This document shows positions 34,201 through 46,200 of a stretch of 64,000 nucleotides of DNA, piece by piece. Source of the DNA: Dermatemys mawii (Eukaryota > Chordata > Testudines > Dermatemydidae); assembly GCA_007922305.1 (NCBI GenBank), contig ML677385.1:1882566-1946565 (forward strand). The letters run 5' to 3'. The notes beneath the pieces are model-generated. The model had not been told where the DNA came from. It worked only from the letters and a program-made list of their open reading frames with translations, and made no database searches. Each line of letters begins with the position of its first letter. Position 1 is the stretch's first letter. The position numbers and the translations under genes were made by a program.

Positions 34201-37200
34201 CCTGCACAGGACTTTGGACTGAATAGGGAGGGAGAGAGAGAGCGCACATAAATAAAACTGCATAAATGAAAATACCAGCCTCCCTCAATTTCTGCTTCCA
34301 AGTGGAACCTCTCCAAGACCTCAAACTTTGATTGACACTCAGATCAAAAGGAGCAACGTTATTTATTAGCCACAGTCTGGCAATAGCCTGTCACTTATAT
34401 TAGTACTGTGGGATCAGACTTTGTCGTACACAATTTTGCGAAGTATGTCAAAACTCTTTCTGGTTTTGCTCCCGCTGAAGTGAATGAGAAACTTGCTTTT
34501 GATTTCCCTGGATACAAGATCAGGCCTTAAAAATCTCACCTCTCTATGTGTGTCTGTCTGTTGCTTCTACTTTTCCCACAGAGAATACACTTTCACTCCG
34601 GGTTCAGGATTGCTCCCTAAGGATGAAAATGAACCAAGACCTAAACTGAATGGTGAAGTCCATAACTCAATAATGACAAAGAGTGTAACCCAAACACTTG
34701 CTTTCCAGGTAATAATTCTTCATTTCTTACTCTTTGACAGGTGCATAAATATCAGTGCAGTTAACATGCTTATACAAATGCATATTTTTAAATGAACATT
34801 TAATATGACCCTTTAGTTTTATTTCAGTATTTCCTATAGAGAAATTGTTTTTACATTTCTTAATGACTCTTTGCTTCTGCCAGTAAAAAATAGCAAAGCA
34901 AATGAAAAAACAAAAAACCCACAGAGTTTTCAACTGTCAGTTTTCTTTATGTGCAAGGAGTAAACAGTTCCTCTAAATATAAGCAAAGCTTGTGTCCAAC
35001 TTGGGAAGCAATGTGCAGATATTGCTAACAGTAGGTGTTGGGCCTAATTCTTCTCTCATACCAGTCTGAGGCCTGCATAACACCACTGATTTCAATGGAT
35101 TTACACAAGTGTAACTTAGAGCAGAATTAGGCCCTTTGTACTTTCTTGGCCAAACTGATTTTAAATTACCTTGTCTTAGATATTTATATGCTTTATTGTA
35201 GGATCTTAGCACCTAGTCTGTAATGTCTTTATGTGTTTTATATATATATACCTGCCATAAATAGGTGTGTAAGACAATAGTAGAGTAAATTAGTTTAAAG
35301 GATCACCATCAACACTGACAGATTTAAATTTTTAACTCCCGCCCTCAGAATTGATGTGGTTTGTTTTTTGGGAGGGGGGTTGTTTTGTTTTGTTTTTTAC
35401 AACATATCCCCAGTATTTATTAACAGGTTACCCAGCAAAGGGCAAGAATGGGACTAAATCTCAGCTTCGCAGATGGGCTACCCACTTGGGTGAATGGGCT
35501 TTGATGTTCATGTGACCTGGGTGCATTTGTGTGCATTGCACCACTAGTACTTTCTGTCTGCAGCTCCTTTCTTGTGACCTGGTAGGGGACCTGAAATTTG
35601 CAATACACTGCACATTAGAAACAAAGGTTCTTAGAAATATTAATCGCCAGAAGACTGTAGCTAGCAGCCAGAATGTAGAGGATGTGCTGCTCAAAACCAG
35701 AACTCATCATGTTCCTTTCAGCATCCTGAAAATATGATGACTTCCCTGGGCGTAAAGCCTCCTTGACACCACAGCTTGTGTGCTTGACACCACAGCTTGT
35801 GTGCTCCTCCTCTCTATTCTCAAAGAGCCCAGCTCTGTGTTGGAGTCCTAAGTTGACCCGCAGTATTTTTCTTACAGAAGTTCACATTTCATTTTGAGAG
35901 GCCCTCTGATGGAAGTAGCTCCTGCAGTCAAGTTCCCTCAAAACAGAAAAGCAAGACTGCAAAAGCCTGAATCATAATCTTCCCACTGCCGTTTATTAAT
36001 ATCTCTTCCTAAGGGTACTGTATGTGTCCAAAGCAAATGGAGATGTGCCTGTAGTACAGGTAGACACACCTATGCTAGTTTTAATCAAGCTATCATGGGT
36101 AACAATCATAATGTAGACATAGTGGCATGGATTTCAGCTCAGACTAGCTGCCTCAGTACAAACCCACAGGAGACCCTGAGTACATACTTGGGTTGTTAGC
36201 CCACGCTGGGGACCATACAATCACATCTTCACTGCTATCATTACCTTGTGCTAGCTAGATTAAAGCTAGCATGGTTATGTCTCTGTGCTACAACCACTCC
36301 TCCATCTGTGGCATAGATACACCCTCAGACTCAAAACAAAATATGTCGCTGCAGAGGTATAATAAGATGCAGTGTATAGTGGAAAATTTGAATGTAGGTC
36401 TGTCTATATTGTAAGGATTCCAATTCTCCTCATCCAGCTTGCTCTGTCTATGCTAGGATTTTAACATGTGTTAGTTAAAATACCTTTTTCCTAGTGTATA
36501 AGTAAAATACCTTTTTCGTAGGTCTTATAACGTAATCTATAGCCACAGAAGTCATAGTACTCTTTCCATTGACTTTAGTGGACTGTAGATGAGGCCTTAT
36601 ATTTCTGTGTGTCTAAGAACCTCATCTGTAAAATGGGACTAATACTACTTCCTTTCTTTCACCCTTTGTCTGTCTAGTTTATTCAAATGATTGTAAGTGT
36701 TCCAGGAAAGGGATTGTCCTTTAGTATGTGTGTATAGCACATTGCGAGCGTGATCTCAGTTGCAGTTTCTAGGTGCTACTGCAATAAAATTAATTAATAA
36801 CACTAAAATGTAAATGGGTCACATCATCCAGCTTTTGCAGACTGTTGCTCTCCGAAGAGGCCTGTTGGTGATGCGCCACGGGGAGAGAGTGGATCATGTT
36901 TTTGGGAAGTCTTGGATTCAGCAATGCTTAACTGCAGATGGTAAGTAAAAGAACAGGAGGACTGGCCTTGGCAAACCAGACTGAAAAGAAAATATTGTAC
37001 CATGATGGCAGTGATGCCTAAAGTCTAAATGTCTGCAAACCCAGACTGAACTTTAGTGCTAAAGAAAGATGCTATTCAGAAATACCCTTCATACGCAGAA
37101 AGCCTAGTAGTATCACACAGTCAAAGCAATACGGTAGAACATTGGAGTTACAAACACCAGAGTTCCAAATACCAGAGTTATGAACTGACCAGTCAACCAC

Positions 37201-40200
37201 ATACAACATTTGAAACCGGAAGTACACAATCAGGCAGCAGCAGAGACCAAAAAAAAAAAAAAAGGCAAAGAGAAATATAGTACAGTACTATGTGAAACAT
37301 AAATTACTAAAAAAATGAAGGGAAAATTTAAACAAAAGGTTTGACAAGGTAAGGGAAGTGTTTCTATGCTTGTTTTGTTTAAATTAAAATGGTTAAAAGC
37401 AGCATTTTTCTTCTGCATAGTAGAGTTTCAAAGCTGTATTAAGCCAACATTCAGTTGTAAACTTTTGAAAGAACAGCTGTAATGTTTTGTTCAATTACAA
37501 ACATTTAAGTTAAAAAAGACCTTCATTCTTAAAGTGTTCAGAACTCTGAAGTTCTACTGTATTTAAGATAAGCACAATCAATATATGATATGTAGTCACT
37601 ATACTTCCCATGTAGTCATCCTACACACGCAATAATGTACAAATAGAGTTGTGTGATAAATACAGCTTTTCAACATTACAATGTTGATCAAAATCATGAC
37701 GCTGTGCTAGTCAAACCCAGTCAAGAATAACTGGAGCAAACAATGAGATTTTGTGAGGAAATGGCAAAATGTTAACACCGGCTTAGGTGGAAAGTCAAGG
37801 TTGAAGTTCTTTTGGGAGGAATTGTGTTTTGCTCATGGTCTCCAGGATTATGTTGGAAATCAGACAAGATGACCATAATGATCACTTTTGACCTTAAAAT
37901 CAGTGAACTATTTCCTTTTCTTTTTTGCCATGAGATTGTTGTTTTTTGATAACTTTGGCGATGGTAAAAAGGAGTTTCCACCCCTCTGATGTGAATATAT
38001 GTCTCTGGTGAATTTTACAGAGCATCTGTTTTCTCTGGTGTTCTGCTACTCTGGAACTCAGAGGAGATGTGTCATTCTTTCAGAGAGTTCTCCCCTTGGC
38101 TGTCTTTGCCAGAAGCCAGTGAGACTGGGCCATAGTGAATCAACAATTTCCCTGGTTTGCTTTGGTGAATGTAAAGTGCAGTATCCCTGAGGTAATATTA
38201 AGGAATATTCACTCCTTTTTTTCACCAGGAGGACAGTTAGGGTCAGGTTTTCAGAAATGGTTGCCTAAAATGGAGAAGAAAATTACTGTGCGTGCGTAAC
38301 AGAAATGCATATGTATGTATTACTGCAGCCTTTATATATAGGTATGAAATGTTCTGTTTTGTTTTAGGAAAGTACCACAGAGCAGATCTGAACTTCCCTG
38401 CCAGTCTGCCAAAACGAAGAGACGGTATCAAATATTTTGAATATGATCCTCCTCTATCATGCTGTGGTGTTTTTCAGTCTAGACTTGTAGGTAAGTTAGA
38501 GATTCTTCTAATAGAAATGAAAAGGGGTGGAAGAAAGACTTCTTTAAGCTGTGAAAGCACACACAGGCTTTACCATAGGAATGCTTCCTGGCAGCGTAAC
38601 TGGTAGAGGGCAGCAGGAAAGGGACCTTGCTCTTTCATGTGGGAGCTATACAGCAGGGTGGGAAGCAGGGCCAATTTCTCATGTAGTGCAAGAGCCAGCC
38701 TGCCACCTTATGGCAGGGAAGAGTCAGAGCAATGTGCCACAACACTACATTCTGCTTCTAGTCTGAACCGGAGCCGTGGACTGTAGCATCTGCGTTGGCT
38801 GGCTAGAGTGGAGCAAGACATGCAGTTCCTTGATCTGTAGACAGTGTGTGAGCAGTTCATTGGGAGTATTTAATATCTGAGCTGTATTGAGTAGTCAGAT
38901 TGAATACCTCTATCCATGATATGTGTTTCTGTTCCCTGCTTTAATGAGTATACCTCTCAGAAAAAAGGTTGTGGTTCAAATACCTGTCTTTTTCTAAGTG
39001 CAAATTTAAAATTTACTTTCTATGACTGCTTTTCTAGTATTCACGTAACTTTTCCTCTTCCCACAAATATTCCAGCCGGTAAGCTTGTTCACCAGAATAT
39101 TTGTGGAAAGGGAATTAAAAAGAGGCATGATGCATTCAAAGTCAGTTTATTGTAAAGTTCAAACTAATATCTGTGGGAAACATGTTGCAGTAGTACTAAT
39201 GATTGTAAAGAGCAACTCTCATGTGTATTGCAGGAGAAGCTCTGCTGGAGAAACAAGCGGCAGTTAGCCACGTATACTGTTCCCCTGCACTCCGCTGCAT
39301 ACAGACAGCTCAACATGTGCTAGAAGGTAGGTTAGCAAAATGTTATGTTCTTATGCCACACTGGACATTTCTGAGTCAATCTTCTCCTTAGCCAGTGAGA
39401 GTGGAGAAGTTAAAATGTTGCATGGCTTTTTGAAATTTTATTTTTCATTTTTAATCAGTGTTGACAGATATTTCTGTCTAGAGCAAGGGCTAGGTGATAC
39501 TGTGAGGAAGTAATAAAGTTTTCCTGCTATAATAGTACAGTCATGTTCAATTGAATCATGTCCAGGAATGTTAAAACGGAATCTAACATTGTATAAGACA
39601 AAGACATTTCAGATTAAGTAGAATTTAACTTATTGGCTGGACTCAAATTGTTATACTTAACTCTTCCATAAATGATTTTGGTCATAAAATCACGTGTTTC
39701 CGTTACGTTGTGGGGAAAGAAACCTAAGACTTTCTCCTGGAAGTTTGCCTTTGCTAACAAGAGGTTTGAGAGCGCCACATTATTGAACACTAGTCTTTTT
39801 AAATGAAGAATCCCATGTGATAGGTCACTCAAAAAATGTCTTTTAAAATCACAAAGCCATAAATGATAGGACTCTGTGATTTCATAATTGGAAAGGAATA
39901 CTGCGTTTCTGCTGGGAATTCACATCAGTATGGCCTTCTGAGAAAACAAAGTAAAACTCAGTTTACCTCTCTTTAACAGGAAGATTTTTCTTTAACACTA
40001 TGTTTAAAGGTTTGGATTTACTGCTCCACATAGGCCCAGTGAGTTACGTGGTATATAAAAACAGCATAAAACAATTTTTCTTCTTAATATTTACTTACCC
40101 TGTTTCACCTTTGAGGAGTGAGTCGTTGTCTCCACTTTGTTCTGTACCCCACAGAACACAGTGGCATCGCTTTGCAGATAATAATGGTTTGAGAATTTAC

Positions 40201-43200
40201 ACTTCCAGTCACCCAGGCAAGAATATAATATACTTTCTTCTCCTCCCCCTGGGTTACTAGCTTCAGAACTTTACCAAGTATTGTTTATGCATGTGAAGTA
40301 GGTTATTTAGAAGGACTGAGACTCCACGTACTCAAAATTATGTGTACTTAATTGTCTTTGTTTTACATTATATTTTGACTTTGTTAATAAAATTATTACC
40401 AGAAATAAGGTGCCATGTGCAGTCAAAGCTTGAAGCTCCGAATGCAACTTTCCTGTTTTAAACTCTCTTGTTTATTGCAGGGCTTAAATTAGAACAAAAA
40501 ATTAAAATCAGGGTAGAACCTGGACTCTTTGAATGGACCAAATGGGAGGCCAACAAAATAATTCCCTCTTTTATGGCACTGACAGAACTGACAGAGGCTA
40601 CTTACAATATAGATCCCAGTTACAGGTAAATGCTGCACGTACAGTATGTTAATGTGTATTTCTGATACCTCTCTTGTTTTTACCCATTCTTAAGTCCCAC
40701 AAGACAGTGTTGCAAAAATGAATGTTTCGGGATTTAGGCCATTGACTTCAACGGACAGGGTTGAGGCTGAGTAAAGCCTATTTGGTCCCAAGATAGGATG
40801 TGCAGATATATAGTTAGTTCTTTCACTACATAATTCACTGCTTTTGGTGAAGGTGACATACTAATGGGCAAATCATTCTTACATGTAGATGGCTCAGTGA
40901 GTGTGTGTGTAGGGGCTGAATCCTGTTCCTATCAAAGTGAATGGTATTGACTTCAAGTTTGCAAGATCAGGCCTATGGTTGATTATCTAAATATTTTAGA
41001 GTCTCATGATGGGCATCCATATTTTGTTTTTACTTTTAGCTAAAAACTATAAGCCATGTTTTGTTAAGTGTGAAAACATTCCCCTGTCATGTCACATTTC
41101 AGCCAAGAAAGAATTGTATTGCATTTTGATGGTGGAGGAGGGAGGAGGGTGTCAAGGCCACTCCTTGGTCGACAGCTCAAAATTGACTGAGGATTTCAGA
41201 ATTTGTCCCAGTGATCTCACATGATCCTATAGCTGCCAAGATTCACACAATTCCACATGTGAACTTCTCAACAGTGAGAAAAAGTCACTGATTTTCTATC
41301 TACGTCCCTCTAATGGCAACTGTAAGGGAGACAGAGCTCATGTCCCACACATGCTGGAGCAAGGAGTTGTAAAAACTAGGGGCAGCCCAAAGGTGTCAGG
41401 GGAAGGGAGATGAACAGACAGCAAGACATCTGTCATTCTAATTGAATAGGTTGTCAGGATGTTAATGTTCCATTAAAATAGATTTCTGCATTGAATTCTG
41501 TGGTATTTTTTGTTTCAAAAATAATCACTGCAGTCGGCAAAGTCTCCTTTCTGGTCCCTGCCTTCCACAATGCAATGCTGTGGTTTGGTGTAGGTTCTGA
41601 ATGTTTGTAAACCACAGCACAGCAGGAAATGACAACAGGCAGTGAATCTATTCTAGCCTCTTTTCTTGTTCACGGTGCCATGCTGCATTATACCTGCAAT
41701 GCATGGCCAAACACAGAAAAGCACTCATTTAATAAAGGTACGTAACTCTGGAGTTTTCCGTGTGTGGACAAGTAACAACATGTTGTGCCTTTATAGTATT
41801 TCTCAACATAGAGCAAAATCCATAGTTTCAGACTGAGTGAATAGACAAACCATTTCGTTTTCCTAGGTTCAAAACTATGCACAGCGAAGTTACTATTTTC
41901 TCTAGTTTCTCGCTTTCCATATGCACTCACTAATCTAAAAATAAATAAATACAAGCATGTCGCGTCTTAGGCGTATTTAACATATGTGATTTCAGCTTTA
42001 CAAGGTCCGCAAAAAAAATGGGGGGGGGATTTCTACTTCCTTCAGGGGGCGCAATTTCGCCTCCCATTGAAGTGAATGGGTTCTGGCTATACGCGGTTTC
42101 CGCTTTACGAGGTAACAGCAGAACAGAACCCTCGCGCAAGACACGACATGCCTGTAAATCAACTGATATAAGACTCCATAGAGACAGGCCATGATTGAAG
42201 AGGGGTAAAGTCCTTAATGCGCGGAGAGGAAAACAGTAAAATGTTGCAACATTGCAGCCAGCCAATAACTGAATAACCTAAACAAACTATAAATATGCAT
42301 TTTGTACATCAATGAAAACGGTGTAGCGTCCTTCCCCAGATGTTTCATGTAGGGACATACTGGATAATAACACGAGAGGTATCCATGTTTCTAAAACAAA
42401 TCTGGCTCTACATTAAGAGAACTGTTTGTAGAGATGCTGCAACTGCAGCTAGCATTCTAGTCATATCCACACAGACTGGCTTCCTGGTGCCTTTTCCAAA
42501 CCCTTCCCCGCTGAAACCTATGCTCCTTCCTCCAAGTTTCATTCAGGAGTATAGCTCACATTTCTGTTCTTTCTATTGCCACCCCACGTGAGTGATTATA
42601 AGAGACTGTTATGTCCTAGCCCTGGTCATCTGCCATAAATCAGTGTTAAAAAATGGTTAATTCCTGTCACATGGCCAGGGTCAAAATCCACTGTCTCCAG
42701 TAGTTACTGTTACCATATTCTCCTGATACATGTAACTTTGCAACACCATTCCTTCTAGGGTGACCAGATGTCTTGATTTTATACGTACAGTCCTGATGTT
42801 TGGGTCTTTTTCTTATATATGCTCCTATTACCCCACCCGCGTACCTTCATCCCGATTTTTCAGACTTGCTGTCTGGTCATCCTAATTCCTTCCAACTCCT
42901 TTGGCTCCTCCTGTCTTCAGCATCCTCCCTATTATTTCTTTTAGGAAGAGCCATTGCACTTGTTTCTTTTCTATGTTTATGGCCAGGCTAACTGAGGTCT
43001 AAGCTTTGCTTTTTAACTCTGTCACTGACTGTTGCTCAGTTATGCTGAGCCTTCATATCGATATACAGATATTGTATTCCTCAAATACTCATGGGGACTC
43101 TCCAAATTAGTAGACACCATCAAGGTTTCACATCACTCCTAGTAATGTTTGCAGACGATAGCATCTCTAGGTCACAGAAGAGTCAGTGAAGTCTGTAACC

Positions 43201-46200
43201 TTCCTGAAAGGACTGTGCTCAGTGGTGAGATTTCTGCAAAGTCATGTAAGATATCTCTACCCATTGATTCACATTTAGATTATTTAGGTAAAAGTCATGA
43301 TCATCTTCTGGTCAGGTCCCTGATCACTCCCCATCAGTAAAGGGACTCAGTCTAAACTAAACTGATCTTTAATGGCATTAAAAAAGCAGCATTGTCTAAT
43401 GGATAGGATGCTGGATGGGTGTCAGGATACCTGGGCTCTGTTCCTAAATCAGCCACTGATCTGTTAGGCAAATCATTTAATCTCTCTACCTCCATTTCCT
43501 CTTTCTTGTCTATTTAGATTGCAAACTACTTGGGGCAGGGACTGCTTCCACACACATCCTACAGTATGGAGCTTTGATCTCACCTGGGGTCTCTCGGCAT
43601 TACTGTAATACACAGAATGACCTAGTATCAATGATCACACACTGAAAGATATCTACATTCATCACAGGTTTTTAGCTACTACTTATTCTCTGCTTTCTGG
43701 ATTGGTGCTTGGATACTCTGCTGAATGGGTCTCTGTAAAAGTAGAGAAGGAATGCTTAACTGTCTATTTATTCTCTCTCTTATTCAGTGATGATCCTATG
43801 GTTTTAAAGCTCTGAAGACAGTATGAAATTCACTTTTGTACTGTATGACAGGTCTACTACAATGGCCCTACAGTACATCAATCTACTTTCTACCTATTCA
43901 CTGCTCATGCTGCAGGCTGGTTTTAAGTGGGCAAGATAAGATGATCAGATTCTGATCGTCTGTGTGGTTGAAAGATGGTTGCTGGTATAGTTTCCTGAAA
44001 CGCACTCACTGCATGTAGCAGAGCAACATGTAGCTGAGCGGGTCTCCAGCTAACAGGAGAGGTGACTTTATAGGAAGGAATAATAAAGGAAATAAAAGCT
44101 TTCCTTTGTCCATTTACTCTAGACTTGATGGCAGAACCCTAAATCTTTCAGGCCAGCTCCTCAGTTGTTCAGAGGAGATACGCTGATTCATAGCAGCTGA
44201 AGATCTGGTCCTTAATTTTTAAACACTATTTTTTACATGCAGGGGACACCTATAAGTAAAAGAAACTATAAGGTCAGATCTTGAAGGCAAAACTGCCCAA
44301 AATCCTAAAACTGGCCCAATATTAATAAATATTCTCACTGGTCTTTATAAAGATTTATTTTTAAGTAAAAAAGCAAAAAGGATTGTTTAATTTGTTTTGT
44401 CAAAGCAGGAGCAGGTAGGGACTTTTAAAGGAACACTAAAGCCAAGGGGCCAAATCCTGGAATCAGCCATATCACTGGTGTCAGTGGGAGTTCTGTATAG
44501 GTAAGAATTGAGTACAGACTTCAGGATTTGGCTCAGTTTTTAAGTCTAAAATCTATCCTACCCGGACAATGCTTTTTTAAAAAAATGTTCTTGCCTGGAG
44601 GGTCCTATATTTGTTTTTGTTTTGTTTGTTTGTTTTTGTTTTTGTTTTCAAATGCAAGCATTTCTGGGGTATGTTTCTTATAAAATGCATGATCCATTGT
44701 AAGGTTTACTAAGGGACAGTTTCTTCTACCTTTATTCACATTGGATAGTATTTTATTCTGTGAGTTTCTCTATTGGAGTCTGTTGGACTACTTGCAAAGA
44801 AAGCTACTGTTTGATGTGAGTTGAAGTACCATGCTTCAGTAGTCTCTCAGGTAGAGATGGTGTATAGGTACCAATTCGTTTACTGAGCTTTGATAATGTT
44901 GATAATGTCCCAATATACAAACAAATGTTACCTAGATGAGTGACTCCTCTGTGGTTTTTATCATCAGATGTACTTTCTCACTTTCCTCCCTGGTGCCATC
45001 AGAAAGTTACGAAGAGTATATAAGCAGATGTTCTGCAGCTATAAAACAGATTGTCAGTGACTGTACAAGCAAAGGTAAATATTTCACATTCTCGCATTCG
45101 GTGTCTCATGTTTTCAACTACAGGATCAGAAGCAGCTTTGTCAAATGAAATGCATTTAGTGTGGATGCTTGGTATTGCCCTGTCTTTGAGGTAGATTATT
45201 AAACATCATACTAAATTAATATATCTATTACTTAAAATAGAAATAGACAAGACTAAACATAAGACAGTAAAATACTCTATTGCTAAATCATATTATAGGC
45301 TGGGTCTTAGTTTGTCAGGATGTGACTTGACACTGTAAGGCAGCTTCTTTCCTTCTTTTTCTTTTTAAACCTTCATTTTCCCACCAGCAAATGCTTGTTC
45401 TCCTTAGCTGAATTACATGAAACATACCAAACAGGATATTTACACCTGCTCAGTCCATACGTTACACAGCTCTGCAAAGATGAGCAATATAAAAACAGCC
45501 AATAAGCATAACCAACACACAGTTAATTGTAAAGTTACAGTTTTCTTCCTTCCTTCCTTTAATTATTTTGGTATACCAGGTATCATCCTGATAGTGGGTC
45601 ATGGCTCATCCCTGGATTCCTTCACTCGACCTGTACTAGGGCTCCCAGCCAGAGACAGCAATGATTTTGCCCAATTGGTTAGAAAGGTAAGAAGTTTCTC
45701 CTACAGGAAGCTCTTGCTTCATCATTTTCCCCTTGATATATTTTCAGGAAGGAGCCTACTCAAGCAATGGGCTGTTTGTTTTTTCCATTGCTTACCAACA
45801 AGAGTTACTCGCTGATTCTGGAGGGAGCTCCGCTCAGTAGTTCTAGCACTAACTGGCTGTCAAGAGATGTGAGTTCTACCAGTCAACTGCCATGTGATCT
45901 TGGGCATGGCATGTCCTCTCTGGTGAAGATTTTCAAAGGCACCATACCACCAATTTCCCATTGAAAACCACTGAGAGGTACACACAGACTTCCAAGAGAG
46001 CCTTTGAAAATCTCCCCCTCGGTGCCTTGATTTGTCCCCTCTGCATCTCCCAAGGTGTTGTGCAGCCTACGTCAAGAAAGCACAGTTCCCATTTGGAAGA
46101 GTCAGTCTGTAAAGCGCTACAGTGTGGTGCCACGTTCACTGTAGTCTCAGTGAGCCCAAATCATATTTGCTCAGTTTATGAATAAAAAGGTGATCTGTGG

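Larger units (their letters stand above)
28923..34581. other. UBASH3A intron 6 (largest)
   Basis: 5.7 kb. Contains a (ATC)n/(ATA)n microsatellite at 29302-29336 and a decayed hAT transposase with nested insertion (30912-33140). The rest, including 33150-34580, shows no exon. Confidence 0.6.
34709..36840. other. UBASH3A intron 7
   Basis: Contains a 95-bp fold-back element (35040-35134), a perfect 21-bp tandem duplication (35762-35803), a possible further Harbinger-like copy around 36012-36328 (TAAGGGTACTG to GATACACCCTCA), a TAAAATACCTTTTTC duplication near 36478-36520, and a SINE (36605-36800). Confidence 0.55.
40626..44967. other. UBASH3A intron 11
   Basis: 4.3 kb. Contains a mariner-like element (41952-42154), a hAT-type miniature element (42756-42884), a SINE (43390-43620) and a (TTTTG)n-rich tract at 44610-44650. 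Confidence 0.6.

Noticed and set aside
38000..38200. Frame with SLVNFTEHLFSLVFCYSG as an extra UBASH3A exon
   Set aside because: Exons 8 and 9 already join in phase with conserved protein on both sides, and no family match exists for the insert.
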